A DNA stretch of 38,393 bases from Oscillospiraceae bacterium. GTDB lineage: Bacteria; Bacillota; Clostridia; UBA1381. Shown here one piece after another: positions 14,922 through 25,900 of the stretch; the stretch's first letter is position 1; each line of letters begins with the position of its first letter. The DNA lies in assembly GCA_015068965.1 (NCBI GenBank), contig SVJN01000005.1:1-38393 (forward strand). The letters run 5' to 3'. Position numbers and translations under genes: made by a program. The notes beneath the pieces are model-generated. The model was given only the letters and a program-made list of their open reading frames with translations, had not been told where the DNA came from and made no database searches.

Positions 14922-16226
14922 TTACTTTGATAACTGTTCCTTTACAATATCTAACGCCCTCTCAGCGATTACCCGATAACGCTCAGTCTTTTTTCCCTTG
15001 ATACGATAATCCAAGCCTTCAATGATGCCGAAATTTGCATTCATCGGCTGGAGCTTATCAGTCACCTGCTCGGTAATATACAAAGGCAACGAACCGATTG
15101 CCGTTCTTCTGTCCGGCTCGTACATCGGGCATCCCTGCAGTTGATTCGCCATATTCAAACCTGCCAGTATCCCGGAGGAGGCTGATTCCACATATCCTTC
15201 TACCCCGGTGATTTGTCCGGCAAAATAAATCTTCGGATGCTTTTTCATTCTGTAATAGTGATCCAACACCTTTGGTGCCTGCAGATAAGTGTTCCGATGC
15301 ATAACGCCAAGTCTTACAAACTCAGCTTCCTCCAAGCCTGGAATCATCCGGAATACCCTCTCCTGCTCGCCCCATTTTAAATTAGTCTGGAACCCGACCA
15401 GATTATAAAGCGTTGCCTCCCGGTTATCCTGCCGTAACTGAACCACGGCATAGGCATCGTCCTTTCCGGTTTTGGGATTAACTAAGCCGACCGGCTTTAA
15501 GGGGCCAAACAACAAGGTTTGCTCTCCTCGCTTTGCCATGACCTCAACCGGCATACACCCTTCAAACACCGTCTGATTCTCAAACTCCTTCAGAGGTGCA
15601 GTCTCGGCATGAATCAACGCATCATAAAATACATCATATTCCTCTTTGGTCATCGGACAATTGATATAATCCGCCGTCCCCCGTCCGTAGCGTGCCGCAT
15701 AGAACACGCGCTCCATATTGATGCTCTCCCGGCTGACCACCGGTGCTGCCGCATCGTAGAAATAAAGCTGTTCATCTCCGGTCAGGATTCTGATTTCCTC
15801 ACTCAACGCATCCGAAGTAAGAGGTCCGGTTGCGATGATGGTTTCCTGCTCCGGATTTATTTTGGTTATTTCCTCCCGCTTCAAGCTAATCAGCGGATGC
15901 GCTTCAATTTTCTTGGTAATATATGCCGAAAAAATCTCACGGTCAACTGCTAATGCACCACCTGCCGGAACTCGTGCCGCATCTGCTGCCTCCATCATCA
16001 AAGAGCCGAACAGACGCATTTCCTCTTTCAAAAGACCGCAGGCATTTTCAATCCGGTCTGCCTTTAAGGAATTGGAGCAGACAAGCTCTGCCAGCATATC
16101 GCTTGTATGTGCCGGAGAGAATTTTTTCGGTTTCATTTCATACAGGACAACCTCAATGCCTCGTTCTGCCAGCTGCCACGCCGCTTCGCATCCGGCAAGG
16201 CCTGCCCCGATTACTTGCACTGTCAA
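14922..16226 (-). CDS. trmFO: Methylenetetrahydrofolate-tRNA uracil-54 C5-methyltransferase (FADH2-dependent)
   Basis: The 434-residue protein matches TrmFO in length and motifs. There is an N-terminal FAD-binding [12 protein letters not shown], the family block [11 protein letters not shown] with a conserved cysteine, [28 protein letters not shown] with the second conserved cysteine, and a C-terminal [20 protein letters not shown]. The enzyme forms 5-methyluridine (ribothymidine) at position 54 of tRNA using methylenetetrahydrofolate. It starts with TTG at 16226, 9 bases after an AAAGGAG embedded in the last codons of topA, so it is probably translationally coupled to topA; the gap to the topA stop is 2 bp. 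Gene order topA-trmFO is common in Bacillota. Confidence 0.95.
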   Translation of the reverse strand: MTVQVIGAGLAGCEAAWQLAERGIEVVLYEMKPKKFSPAHTSDMLAELVCSNSLKADRIENACGLLKEEMRLFGSLMMEAADAARVPAGGALAVDREIFSAYITKKIEAHPLISLKREEITKINPEQETIIATGPLTSDALSEEIRILTGDEQLYFYDAAAPVVSRESINMERVFYAARYGRGTADYINCPMTKEEYDVFYDALIHAETAPLKEFENQTVFEGCMPVEVMAKRGEQTLLFGPLKPVGLVNPKTGKDDAYAVVQLRQDNREATLYNLVGFQTNLKWGEQERVFRMIPGLEEAEFVRLGVMHRNTYLQAPKVLDHYYRMKKHPKIYFAGQITGVEGYVESASSGILAGLNMANQLQGCPMYEPDRRTAIGSLPLYITEQVTDKLQPMNANFGIIEGLDYRIKGKKTERYRVIAERALDIVKEQLSK

Positions 16227-16228
16227 GC

Positions 16229-18295
16229 TTATTTGCTCCTTTCGTAATCGCAGTTTTCCGATGCACAGATAATGCGTTTTTTTCTACCCTTTTTCTTCAA
16301 AAGCAGTCCGCCGCATTTCGGGCAGGTTTCCTTTGCCACCGGCTCATCCCAAATCATAAAATCACATTTCGGAAGATGCTCACAGCCATAATAAACCTTT
16401 CCTTTTCTGGACTTTTTCTGCAGGATTTCGCCGCCGCATTTCGGACAGCTTGCGCCGGTTTCTTCCCGGATTGCCTTGGTGTTACGACACTCCGGATACC
16501 CGGGACAAGCCAGAAATTTTCCGAATTTACTCAGCTTATAAACCATTTTACGTCCGCATTTTTCGCAGACAACATCTGATTCCTCATCCTTAATCTGAAT
16601 CTTTGCAACCTCTGCAACGGCACGTTCCAAATTCTCGGCAAAGGGCGGGTAGAATTTCTTCAAAACCTTTACCCATTCTAAGGTTCCTTCTTCTACAGAG
16701 TCAAGCTCCTCCTCCATTGCCGCAGTAAATTCAATGTCAACAATATCTCCGAAATGGTTTTTCATGATTTCGGTCGTAATCATTCCAAGCTCGGTCGGAA
16801 TGAGTTGTTTTTTATTTCTCGCAACATATCCACGGGAAACGATAGTGGAAATCGTCGGTGCATAGGTACTCGGCCGTCCGATTCCGTTTTCCTCCAAAGC
16901 ACGTACCAGAGCCGCTTCGGTGAAACGTGCCGGCGGTTGTGTGAAATGCTGTTTCTTTTCAATTTCCTTCAGGGTAAGAATCTGACCTTCCTTCAAGTCC
17001 GGAAGCATCTTTTCTTTTTCCTTGACTTCGTCGCTCCCCTCAGTATATACCGTCGTAAAGCCTGCAAATTTTACCGCAGAACCGCTTGCACGGAAAATTG
17101 CAGTATTCGCTTCCACCGAAACATTCATGGTGTTATAAATCGCCGCAGACATCTGGCTTGCGATAAATCGCTCCCAGATCAGCTTATAAAGCTTGTACTG
17201 GTCAGAGGTCAGCTTTTCCTTTACCATTTCCGGACGGATATTCACATCGGTCGGACGGATTGCTTCGTGTGCATCCTGAGCATTCTTTTTGGTTTTATAC
17301 TGTCTTGCGTGCACATATTCTGCACCGTAGTTTTCACGGATGAATGCAAGTGCTTCTTTTTGTGCATCGTCAGAAATCCGCAGGGAGTCCGTTCTCATAT
17401 AAGTAATCAGACCGACAGTTCCAAGCTTTCCTCCAAGCTGAACACCTTCATAAAGAGTTTGTGCAGTCTGCATGGTACGGCCGGTATTGAATCCGATTTT
17501 CCGGGATGCATCCTGCTGGAGAGTACTGGTGGTAAAGGGTGGGGGCGGATTTTTTGCCGCTTCGCCTTTTTTTACACTGTTTACCACAAAATCATGACCG
17601 CTCACCAAATCAATAATTCTTTGCGCTGATTCTGCATCCGGAAGTGTTTCTTCTTTTTGGGTGCAGGAGAAGAATTTTGCCAGAAAGCTCTTTTTGGAAT
17701 CCTTTAAATTCGCTTCTACTGTCCAATATTCACGGGGAACAAAATTCTGAATTTCCTCCTCACGGTCGCAAATCATCCGGGTTGCTACCGATTGAACACG
17801 TCCGGCACTCAAGCCTTTTTTTACCTTTTCCCAGAGAATCGGGCTGATTTTGTAGCCCACAATCCGGTCAAGCACACGTCTTGCCTGCTGGGCATCCACC
17901 AAATCCATATCAATACTTCTGGGTTCCTTGATTGCCGCCTTGACGGCATTTTTTGTAATCTCATTAAAGGTGACACGACACTTTGATTGCGGATCAATCT
18001 TGAGTGCGTTTGCAAGATGCCAGCTGATTGCCTCTCCCTCACGGTCAGGGTCCGTTGCCAGATAAACCATGTCGGCATTTTTTGCTTCCTTTTTGAGTTG
18101 TGCGAGCAAATCCCCTTTCCCCCGGATTGTGATATACCGTGGGGCAAAATCATGCTCTAAATCTACTGCAAGCTGACTTTTCGGCAGGTCAATCACGTGT
18201 CCCATCGACGCTAAAACCTGATAATCCTTCCCCAGATATTTTTTGATTGTCCCTGCTTTTGCAGGAGACTCTACAATTAAAAGCTTTTTTGGCAT
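16229..18295 (-). CDS. topA: DNA topoisomerase I
   Basis: The 688-residue type IA enzyme relaxes negative supercoils. The TOPRIM domain spans about residues 1-140 with [10 protein letters not shown] (catalytic Glu) and [11 protein letters not shown]. The active-site tyrosine lies in [10 protein letters not shown] near residue 300. The C-terminus holds three four-cysteine zinc fingers ([37 protein letters not shown]). The ATG follows AAAGGAA by 8 bases. It sits between dprA and trmFO in one leftward operon, a standard Bacillota arrangement. Confidence 0.96.
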   Translation of the reverse strand: MPKKLLIVESPAKAGTIKKYLGKDYQVLASMGHVIDLPKSQLAVDLEHDFAPRYITIRGKGDLLAQLKKEAKNADMVYLATDPDREGEAISWHLANALKIDPQSKCRVTFNEITKNAVKAAIKEPRSIDMDLVDAQQARRVLDRIVGYKISPILWEKVKKGLSAGRVQSVATRMICDREEEIQNFVPREYWTVEANLKDSKKSFLAKFFSCTQKEETLPDAESAQRIIDLVSGHDFVVNSVKKGEAAKNPPPPFTTSTLQQDASRKIGFNTGRTMQTAQTLYEGVQLGGKLGTVGLITYMRTDSLRISDDAQKEALAFIRENYGAEYVHARQYKTKKNAQDAHEAIRPTDVNIRPEMVKEKLTSDQYKLYKLIWERFIASQMSAAIYNTMNVSVEANTAIFRASGSAVKFAGFTTVYTEGSDEVKEKEKMLPDLKEGQILTLKEIEKKQHFTQPPARFTEAALVRALEENGIGRPSTYAPTISTIVSRGYVARNKKQLIPTELGMITTEIMKNHFGDIVDIEFTAAMEEELDSVEEGTLEWVKVLKKFYPPFAENLERAVAEVAKIQIKDEESDVVCEKCGRKMVYKLSKFGKFLACPGYPECRNTKAIREETGASCPKCGGEILQKKSRKGKVYYGCEHLPKCDFMIWDEPVAKETCPKCGGLLLKKKGRKKRIICASENCDYERSK

Positions 18296-18322
18296 CTTAT
18301 CTATTCCTTTCTTCCTTGATGT

Positions 18323-19465
18323 TTATGCTAACACAAGCTGATAATAATCGCCCGGTAACTTACAAATCAAATCATACATTTCCAACAACGGGAGTGTTGC
18401 ATTGATGCTTGCAATATCCATTCCGCTTTTTGCCTGGAGCTGTTCAATGTGCATATCACACTCCATCAGCAATGCAATAATTTTCTTTTCCTGCTCGGAC
18501 AAATCCTGATAGCGTGCATCCTCCATAGAAAGCTTACGCACCGGAATCTGTTGCTTGGTTTCTCTGGTAATGGGTGTCAACTGTGACAAGGCAACCGGAT
18601 ATTCGTCTAAAATATCCTGCCCGCAGGTTACCAGCTTTGCACCCTGCTGGATGAGCAGATTGGTTCCTGCGCTGGTTTTGGAGTGAATCGGACCAGGTAC
18701 AGAAAAAACATCCTTTCCGCTTTCTAACGCATACTGTACCGTAATGAGTGTTCCGCTCTTTTGCGGTGCTTCTACTGCCAGCACTCCACGAGAGAGTCCA
18801 CTCATAATCCGGTTCCTTAGCGGAAAATGCCATCCGGACGGCGGTGAGCCTAACGGATATTCCGAAAGAATGGTTCCATGCTCCAGCAGTTGATAGAATA
18901 AATTCTTTTTCTCGGGCGGATAGATGACATCCACACCGCATCCCAACACCGCAATGCTATAGCCTCCGGCATCGAGTGCCGCTTCTGATGCTGCAGAATC
19001 AATGCCGCGTGCCATTCCGCTGACCACACAAACTCCACGTTGTGCCAGCTCATAGCAAATTTTCCTGGTCGCATTGATTCCGTAATCGGTACATTCTCTT
19101 GTGCCAACCACTGCAATTCCGAAAATCCGCTCCCATGGCGGTAATTTCCCACGCAAATAAAGCACATAAGGCGGATCCGGCATACGTCGGAGCATTTCCG
19201 GATAACGGGGATCCTCAATATGAAGAACCGTACCACCCAGCTTTTCGGTCTGGGCAATAATCCGCTCCGCAGTTTCCAGAGATTTGATACCAAGTGCCGT
19301 AGCCTCGGCGTGCGTCAGGCGGATACGCTCCCGCAGAGCTTTCGCATCTGCTTTGTAAATCGCTTCCACACTTCCAAAAACCTCTAACAACGCAGTAATC
19401 TTTTCAGTTGTCATCATCGAGCAGGTTGTCAGCCATACCCATAACTGTTTTTTCATTTCATTCAT
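18323..19465 (-). CDS. dprA: DNA-processing protein DprA
   Basis: The 380-residue protein has an N-terminal helical region, a Rossmann-like core (about 105-290) and a C-terminal winged-helix domain (about 315-380). Core signatures are VVGTRECTDYG, VVSGMARGIDSAAS, AVLGCGVDVIYPPE, LSEYPLG, FPLRNRIMSGLS and SGTLITVQYALESGKDVFSVPG. DprA loads RecA on incoming single-stranded DNA in transformation; it is present in many Clostridia not known to be competent. No clear ribosome binding site precedes either ATG (19465 or 19456), so the exact start is uncertain. First gene of the dprA-topA-trmFO operon. Confidence 0.93.
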   Translation of the reverse strand: MNEMKKQLWVWLTTCSMMTTEKITALLEVFGSVEAIYKADAKALRERIRLTHAEATALGIKSLETAERIIAQTEKLGGTVLHIEDPRYPEMLRRMPDPPYVLYLRGKLPPWERIFGIAVVGTRECTDYGINATRKICYELAQRGVCVVSGMARGIDSAASEAALDAGGYSIAVLGCGVDVIYPPEKKNLFYQLLEHGTILSEYPLGSPPSGWHFPLRNRIMSGLSRGVLAVEAPQKSGTLITVQYALESGKDVFSVPGPIHSKTSAGTNLLIQQGAKLVTCGQDILDEYPVALSQLTPITRETKQQIPVRKLSMEDARYQDLSEQEKKIIALLMECDMHIEQLQAKSGMDIASINATLPLLEMYDLICKLPGDYYQLVLA

Positions 19466-19510
19466 TTTTCTTTTGTTTTTTGTTTCTTCTATTAAATACG
19501 TCTATGATTC

Positions 19511-19539
19511 ATTGTAATATGATTTTTCATTTTTGTCAA
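19511..19539 (-). promoter_or_regulatory. Promoter of the dprA-topA-trmFO operon
   Basis: Minus strand: consensus -35 TTGACA (19534-19539), 17-bp spacer, -10 TACAAT (19511-19516). It begins 20 bp past the pyk stop, with no intrinsic terminator visible in between. Confidence 0.8.
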
Positions 19540-19558
19540 CATAATTTTTCCGACAACT

Positions 19559-21316
19559 TTAGCTAAGGCTCTCCTGACCGCTGTAAACATGACCATGCGC
19601 ACCATCCATGGTGACGGTTGTTCCGGTCTTTAAAATCTTGGTTGCACCTGCCGCTCCGTTGATGACCGGGATATCGAGCGCAAGCCCTACAATTGCCGCA
19701 TTATTCCCCTCGCCGTCCTCTTCACAGATAATTCCGGCAGACTGCTTTAAATACGGAACCATATCCCTGGTTGCGGTGCGAAGTACAACAATGCATCCAG
19801 GCTTGAAATTCTTTTTTAATTCTTCACAATTTTCTGCAACACAAACTTCTGCCGTTGCAGAAAGCTTGACAATTCCCTCACCGCTGACCAGCACATGACC
19901 AACCAGATGTACCTTCATAATATTGGTGGTACCACTCATTCCCATCGGTGCACCGCCGGTAATAACAACCAAATCACCGGTTTTTAATAATCCCGTTCTT
20001 CTTGCCACATCCACGGCGTGTTCAAACAATTCGTCGGTATTATCCCGCAATTCACTCACAATCGGAACCACACCCCAGGAAAGATTTAACTGCCTTCTGG
20101 ATTTCTGGCTGATGGTCGGGGCAATAATCGGGCAGTTGGGACGGAATTTTGAAATCATATGCGCCGTTCTGCCGCTATAGGTGAGTGCAATAATTGCAGA
20201 TGCATTCATATCATGGGCTGTAGTGCAGGTTGCATGACTCAAGGCATTGGTCACATTCTGCTCCATCTCAAAATCGGGATTTCTGGCAAGCCGTTTTACA
20301 TAATCAATATCCCGCTCGGTACGCTCGGCAATCATCGCCATCGTCTTGACCGTCTCCACCGGATAACGTCCGATTGCGGTCTCACCCGAAAGCATCAACG
20401 CACTGGTGCCGTCATAAATTGCATTGGCAACATCGGTGGTTTCTGCCCGGGTCGGACGTGGATTTCTAATCATAGAATCCAGCATCTGCGTCGCGGTGAT
20501 AACCACCTTTCCTGCAAGATAGGTCTTTTTAATAATCATTTTCTGGAATACCGGCACATCCTCCAACGGAATTTCTACACCCATATCACCACGGGCAACC
20601 ATAACACCGTTGCTGGATTTTAGAATATCGTCAATGTTTTCAACACCTTCGGCATTTTCTATTTTGGAAATAATTCTGATATCCTCTCCGCCGTTTTTGT
20701 TCAGAAGCTCTCGTACCTGCAGAACATCCTCCCGGGTACGGACAAAGGATGCCGCAATAAAATCCACATCCTGCTCAATGCCGAACAGAATGTCATCCAC
20801 ATCCTTCTGACTCATATAGGGAATATTTAACGAAACATTCGGCACGTTCACACCCTTGGAATCGGAGAGTACACCGCCGCTTTTTACCTCGCATACAATC
20901 CGGTCACTTTTTACGCTGACTGCCTCCATTGCAATCAGACCATCATCCATTAAAAGCATGGTTCCTGCACGAATGTCCTTCGGAAGCCCTGCATAGGTAA
21001 TGCTCACCTGCGTTTCATCCCCGATAATATCATCGGTACGAAGAATAAACTTGTCCCCTTCTTTCAGTTCAACCTTACCGTTTGCAAAATGTTTAATCCG
21101 CACCTCCGGTCCCTTGGTATCCAACAAAATTGCAACCGGAATATCCAACTCCTCCCGGATTCGTTTAATCCGTGCAATCCGTTCTGCCGCCTCCTGATGC
21201 GTCCCGTGCGAAAAATTCAGACGTGCCACATCCATGCCTGCAAGCATCAGCTCACGCAAAACAGTATCATTATCGGTTGCCGGTCCCATCGTACAAACGA
21301 TTTTTGTCTTTCTCAT
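19559..21316 (-). CDS. pyk: Pyruvate kinase with C-terminal PEP-utilizer-like domain
   Basis: The enzyme converts phosphoenolpyruvate and ADP to pyruvate and ATP. The start MRKTKIVCTMGPA is set by the ATG at 21316, 7 bases after AGGAGG; the open frame runs 55 codons further upstream through structured DNA and that part is not coding. Motifs include ARLNFSHG, LDTKGPEVR, the active-site block KIENAEGVENIDDIL, MVARGDMGVEIPLE, TATQMLDSMIRNPRPTRAE and GETAIGRYP. At 585 residues it carries the extra C-terminal domain (GAAGATKILKTGT, DGAHGHVYSG) related to the swivelling domain of PEP synthase, as in Bacillus-type pyruvate kinases. It follows pfkA after 250 bp of structured sequence. Confidence 0.95.
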   Translation of the reverse strand: MRKTKIVCTMGPATDNDTVLRELMLAGMDVARLNFSHGTHQEAAERIARIKRIREELDIPVAILLDTKGPEVRIKHFANGKVELKEGDKFILRTDDIIGDETQVSITYAGLPKDIRAGTMLLMDDGLIAMEAVSVKSDRIVCEVKSGGVLSDSKGVNVPNVSLNIPYMSQKDVDDILFGIEQDVDFIAASFVRTREDVLQVRELLNKNGGEDIRIISKIENAEGVENIDDILKSSNGVMVARGDMGVEIPLEDVPVFQKMIIKKTYLAGKVVITATQMLDSMIRNPRPTRAETTDVANAIYDGTSALMLSGETAIGRYPVETVKTMAMIAERTERDIDYVKRLARNPDFEMEQNVTNALSHATCTTAHDMNASAIIALTYSGRTAHMISKFRPNCPIIAPTISQKSRRQLNLSWGVVPIVSELRDNTDELFEHAVDVARRTGLLKTGDLVVITGGAPMGMSGTTNIMKVHLVGHVLVSGEGIVKLSATAEVCVAENCEELKKNFKPGCIVVLRTATRDMVPYLKQSAGIICEEDGEGNNAAIVGLALDIPVINGAAGATKILKTGTTVTMDGAHGHVYSGQESLS

Positions 21317-21341
21317 TCTGTTTCCTCCTATTCTAAGCCAG

Positions 21342-21516
21342 AACAAAGCGGCTTCGCCGCAACCGCTCCATAAAATTATCGTGTACTTTGAACTGTTACA
21401 GAGCGGTAAGAAGAAGCATAACGCTTTGTTACGCCCATGTGCGTTTCCGCTATTAGCGGAAAATTTCGCACGGGCATTCAATTCTTTTTACTTTATAGGA
21501 ACGAAGTTTCCTATAA
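21342..21516 (-). other. Structured intergenic segment upstream of pyk (candidate leader RNA or repeat element)
   Basis: Several nested inverted repeats pack into 175 bp: AACAAAGCG/CGCTTTGTT (21342-21350 with 21422-21430), a GCGG-CTTCG-CCGC hairpin inside it, ACCGCTC/GAGCGGT (21362-21368 with 21401-21407), a long hairpin at 21433-21476 with the perfect inner arms TTTCCGCT/AGCGGAAA, and CTTTATAGGAA/TTCCTATAAAG (21491-21516). It lies between the pfkA terminator and the pyk ribosome binding site. No matching riboswitch class was recognised and no clear promoter was found. Confidence 0.5.
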
Positions 21517-21519
21517 AGC

Positions 21520-21559
21520 AAAAAAGGTGCCTTCCACAAATTCCCAGGAAAGACACCCT
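21520..21559 (-). terminator. Probable terminator downstream of pfkA
   Basis: GGTGCCTTCC (21526-21535) pairs imperfectly with GGAAAGACACC (21547-21557). Leftward, the stem is followed by six T's (21520-21525). It would separate pfkA from pyk partly or fully. Confidence 0.6.
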
Positions 21560-21566
21560 TATATTT

Positions 21567-22538
21567 TTATACAGATAATTTTTTCGCCAATTCAATCAGC
21601 TCTTCTGAAATGGTCTTCTTCATCTGCAGACCTTCCTCAATGTCTACATCAACCACCTTGGCATCCTGCATACATACGATTCTGTTTGACTTTCCTTCCA
21701 AAAGCAGTTCTACTGCTCTTCCGCCCATACGGCTTGCAGTTACACGGTCACGAACAGTCGGTCTGCCACCTCTTTGGATATGTCCTAAAATAGTGGTTCT
21801 GGCTTCAATTCCGGTTTTTTCCTGAATCATTTTTTCCAGATTTTCAACACCCTTTACACCCTCGGCAACAATAATAATCGTATGCCGTTTTCCTCTTGCT
21901 TTACCTGCCAGAACAGGACGGAGAACATCCGTTTCAAAGTCAAAGGGCTTTTCCGGAATCAGGCAAACCTCTGCACCGCAAGCAATTGCTGCATTGATTG
22001 CAATATAGCCTGCATCTCTGCCCATTACCTCGACAATCGAGCAACGAGCATGGCTGGAACAGGTATCACGAAGCTTATCTACCGCATCCATAACAGTATT
22101 TAAACAAGTGTCAAAACCAACAGTATATTCACTACAGCTGATATCGTTGTCAATCGTTCCCGGCACAGCAATAGTAGGAAGCCCTTGACGGCACAAATCC
22201 CTTGCGCCACGGAAGGAACCGTCTCCGCCAACAACAACCATACCGTCAATTCCTGCCGCTTTTGCATTTTCCACTGCCTTTTTTACGCCTGCTTCTTCCT
22301 TGAATTCCGGGCAACGTGCAGTATAGAGAATAGTTCCACCCTTTTGCAAGGTTTCTCCTACACTTCTTGCGTTCATTTCAATCATGTTATTGTTGATCAG
22401 ACCGCTATAACCGTCTAAAATACCAACAACCTCTAATTCATGATAGCATGCCACTCTGACAACCGCACGGATTGCGGCATTCATGCCCGGTGCGTCTCCG
22501 CCACTTGTCAGGACTCCGATTCTTCTGATTGTTTTCAT
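21567..22538 (-). CDS. pfkA: ATP-dependent 6-phosphofructokinase
   Basis: The 323-residue protein is the usual length of bacterial PfkA. Visible motifs: GVLTSGGDAPGMNAAIRAVVR (ATP site), VVVGGDGSFRGA with GGDGS, which marks ATP rather than pyrophosphate users, the catalytic VPGTIDNDI, VMGRDAGYIA and a C-terminal GHIQRGG. It phosphorylates fructose 6-phosphate to fructose 1,6-bisphosphate, the committed step of glycolysis. The ATG follows AAGGAAG. It is preceded by a small DUF2007-like gene in the same leftward unit. Confidence 0.95.
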   Translation of the reverse strand: MKTIRRIGVLTSGGDAPGMNAAIRAVVRVACYHELEVVGILDGYSGLINNNMIEMNARSVGETLQKGGTILYTARCPEFKEEAGVKKAVENAKAAGIDGMVVVGGDGSFRGARDLCRQGLPTIAVPGTIDNDISCSEYTVGFDTCLNTVMDAVDKLRDTCSSHARCSIVEVMGRDAGYIAINAAIACGAEVCLIPEKPFDFETDVLRPVLAGKARGKRHTIIIVAEGVKGVENLEKMIQEKTGIEARTTILGHIQRGGRPTVRDRVTASRMGGRAVELLLEGKSNRIVCMQDAKVVDVDIEEGLQMKKTISEELIELAKKLSV

Positions 22539-22556
22539 AATTTATCTTCCTTCTTT

Positions 22557-22760
22557 CTACATTTGTTTGAATTCCGCTTCCAATATCATATCATGTGCCG
22601 CAGAAACCTCTGCTGACGGAACCAATATTTCATAACAGCAATGCTCCTGATCCCTTTGCTTCAAGGTCCGTACCTTCGTAATGATACGGTTTTCTTCCAG
22701 CGTACTGCGTATATTGTCCGCAAGGCTCTGATCCTGCACCATATAAATGACAGTCCACAT
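22557..22760 (-). CDS. Small DUF2007-like protein
   Basis: The 67-residue protein begins MWTVIYMVQDQ and includes a helix LADNIRSTLEENRI and VPSAEVSAAHDMILE. The alternating strand-helix-strand layout and VxxxxA-type C-terminal end resemble the DUF2007 putative signal-transducing proteins; this is a weak match by eye. AAGGAGAG lies upstream of its ATG and pfkA begins 18 bp after its stop, so both appear co-transcribed from the promoter at 22851-22879. Function unknown. Confidence 0.7.
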   Translation of the reverse strand: MWTVIYMVQDQSLADNIRSTLEENRIITKVRTLKQRDQEHCCYEILVPSAEVSAAHDMILEAEFKQM

Positions 22761-22850
22761 TATAAAATTCTCTCCTTAAATATTGTACCGGATATGCTTT
22801 TCCGATAAACATATATTGCTTACATTTTTATCCTTATTACGCCATTGTAT

Positions 22851-22879
22851 ATTCTACAACATTTTTTTCCAAAATGCAA
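22851..22879 (-). promoter_or_regulatory. Promoter of the small protein-pfkA unit
   Basis: Minus strand: -35 TTGCAT (22874-22879), 17-bp spacer, -10 TAGAAT (22851-22856), in the 144-bp gap after dnaE. Confidence 0.65.
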
Positions 22880-22904
22880 GCATTTTTTTAAATCTTTTCT
22901 GAAC

Positions 22905-25900
22905 TTATGACCATTTTACATTTTCCTGACCAAAAAGCTCCGACAGTTCCCGAACCAAATCCTCTGAATCCGAAACCGTTACCGGTGCCGTTCCCCGTTG
23001 CTTGGTATCGGCAAAAAACAGACAGAGCGGATATTTCCCGGGGAATTTTTTTACAACCGTCAGAATCTGCTCTAACGTTTCTTTCTGTTTACAATCCAAG
23101 CGAACGAATAGCTTCTTTTGTTTTTGCTCCGGTTCCGGGTTTACGGAATCTAACAGCAATACCTTTTCGCAGAGAATTTTGGGTTCTTCATCCTCACGGA
23201 TACTGATTCTTCCCTCAATCACAACCACATTCTCCTCCACCAGCAGATGACTGCAGGCAGAAAGATTTTTCGGGAACACAATCACCTCAATTGCCGCATA
23301 CAAATCCTCCAGCCGGATAAACGCCATCTGTGCATTACTGCGTGTGGTTTTATTCTTCCGGTTTGCGATAACACCGCATAGCTTTACAAACTGTCCGTCC
23401 TGCAGACCGCCCTCTACCGACTGGTAGAGACCATCCTCATTCCGTTCCACCGAAGAAAGCACCATACCAATGTGATAATTTGAAATCTTCTTTGCCTTCT
23501 CCTCATATTCTTCCATCGGATGTCCGGAAAGATACATTCCAATCGTCTGTTTTTCCATTTGCAGTAATGTTTTTTTGTCATATTCCGGAATATCGGGAAA
23601 TTGTATTTCCTCTACAACTGCTTCTTCAAAGAGGGAGAGCTGTCCCGGAATCAGCCTTCTTTGCTGCTGTGCTTCCCCATCAATCAAGGCTTCAAACACA
23701 TTCATTAACTGTGAACGCCGTACACCCATCGAATCAAATGCACCACAACAAATCAGCGATTCTACTGCACGTTTATTCATATCCTTTCCGGTCATACGAG
23801 TGATAAAATCTGCAAAATTCAAGAATTTACCGTTTGCCTCCCGCTCCCGGACAACACTCTGGATGAATCCGACACCGACATTTTTTACACTCGCCATACC
23901 GAATCGGATGGCTCCGTTTTCTACCGTGAACAAATCCTCACTCTGATTGACATCCGGCGGCAGACGGTCGATGCCCATTTCCTTACAGTTCATGATGTAC
24001 TGGTTCATCTTATCCATATCGCCGGCATTGGAAATCAATGCCGCCATATATTCCACCGGATAAAAGGTTTTTAAATATGCAGTCTGGTAGGTAATATATG
24101 CATATGCCGCTGCGTGCGATTTGTTGAATGCGTAGTTTGCAAAATCATACATTTCGTCAAAGACTGCAATTGCGGTTTTTTCGTCGATTCCCCGATTGAT
24201 ACAGCCCTCAATCAGTTGATTTCCGTTCTCGTCCTTTTTTCCATAGATAAAATTCTGGCGTTCCACCTCCATTAAGGCGGTTTTCTTTTTACTGATTACC
24301 CGTCGCAGAAGGTCAGCATTTCCCAGGGAATATCCTGCCATCACACGCACGATTTCCATAACCTGCTCCTGATAGACCATACAACCATAGGTAACATTTA
24401 GAATTTTCTCCAAAAGCGGATGCTTATAGGTTACCTGCTCCGGATGCATTTTATTATTTACATAAGTCGGAATCGAATCCATCGGGCCGGGACGGTAGAG
24501 TGCAATTCCTGCGACAATATCTTCTAAGCAGGACGGCTTTAATTCCTGCATAAATGCTTTCATGCCGGCACTTTCTATCTGAAAAACGCCATCGGTATTT
24601 CCGGATGAAATGGTCTCGTAAACTTCTTTTACCCCATAATCCAGATGGTCAATATCAATTTTGATGCCCCTTGTTTTTTCAACAATTTTGACTGCATCTG
24701 CAATAATGGTCAGGTTCTTCAAACCCAAAAAGTCCATTTTTAAAAGCCCGAGTCCCTCAACTGTATCCTTGACAAACTGTGTGGTTACCACATCTTCGTT
24801 GGTCTGTAGCGGAATATATTCCACCGTCGGCTCCTCAGTAATCACAACACCTGCGGCATGAGTAGACTTATGCCGCGGCAAGCCCTCCAATGACCGAGCC
24901 GTATCAATCAGGCGTTGAATCTTCGTATCGCTTTCATACAGCTGTCGCAATTCGGTGCTGATTTCCAACGCTTTATCAATGGTGATACCCAAATCCATCG
25001 GAACAAGCTTTGCAACCTTGTCCACCTCTGCGTATGGAATATTCAAAGCACGTCCGACGTCCCGGATTACCAGCTTTGCTTTTAAGGTACCAAAGGTAAT
25101 AATCTGTGAAACATGGTCGGCACCGTATTTTTCCACCACGTAATTGATAACCTTCTGTCTGCCCTCCGGTTCAAAGTCTACGTCGATATCCGGCATACTG
25201 ACACGTTCCGGATTTAAGAACCGTTCAAAAATCAGATTATAGGCAATCGGGTCAATGTCTGTAATTCCCAATGAATACGCTACAAGACTGCCTGCGGCAG
25301 AGCCTCTGCCCGGTCCGACACGCACATCATGGCTTTTTGCATAGTGGATAAAATCCCATACAATCAGGAAGTAATCCACAAAGCCCATACTGTTAATGAC
25401 CGAAAGCTCGTACTGCAGTCGCTCGGAAAGCTCCGGTGTGACCTCATCATACCGCTTTTTGATTCCCTCGTCACAAAGCTTTTGCAGATATTCTGATGCC
25501 GTATACCCCTCCGGCACATCATAGGACGGCAGGTGACGGCTGTGAAAATCAAAATCTACACAACAACGGTCGGCAATTTTTTGTGTGTTTTCCAACGCCT
25601 CCGGAATATAGGAAAACAGAGCTTGCATCTCCTCGGGAGATTTTACATAGAACTCCTCGGTTTCAAAACGCATCCGCTCCGGATCGTCTACTGTTTTTTC
25701 CATCTGGATACACATTAAGACATCCTGCGCCTCGGCATCCTCTTTCTTAATATAATGAATGTCATTGGTGGCAACGACATCAATTCCTAACTCCTTTGCA
25801 ATCCGTATCAGCTGCGGATTGGTTTTTTTCTGCTCTGTAAGTCCGTGATCCTGAATTTCAATATAGTAATGTTCTTTTCCGAATAAATCAAGATATTTTT

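Noticed and set aside
21317-21481. N-terminal extension of pyruvate kinase by 55 codons
   Set aside because: The extension lies in structured non-coding DNA, while AGGAGG sits correctly before the ATG at 21316, where homology begins.
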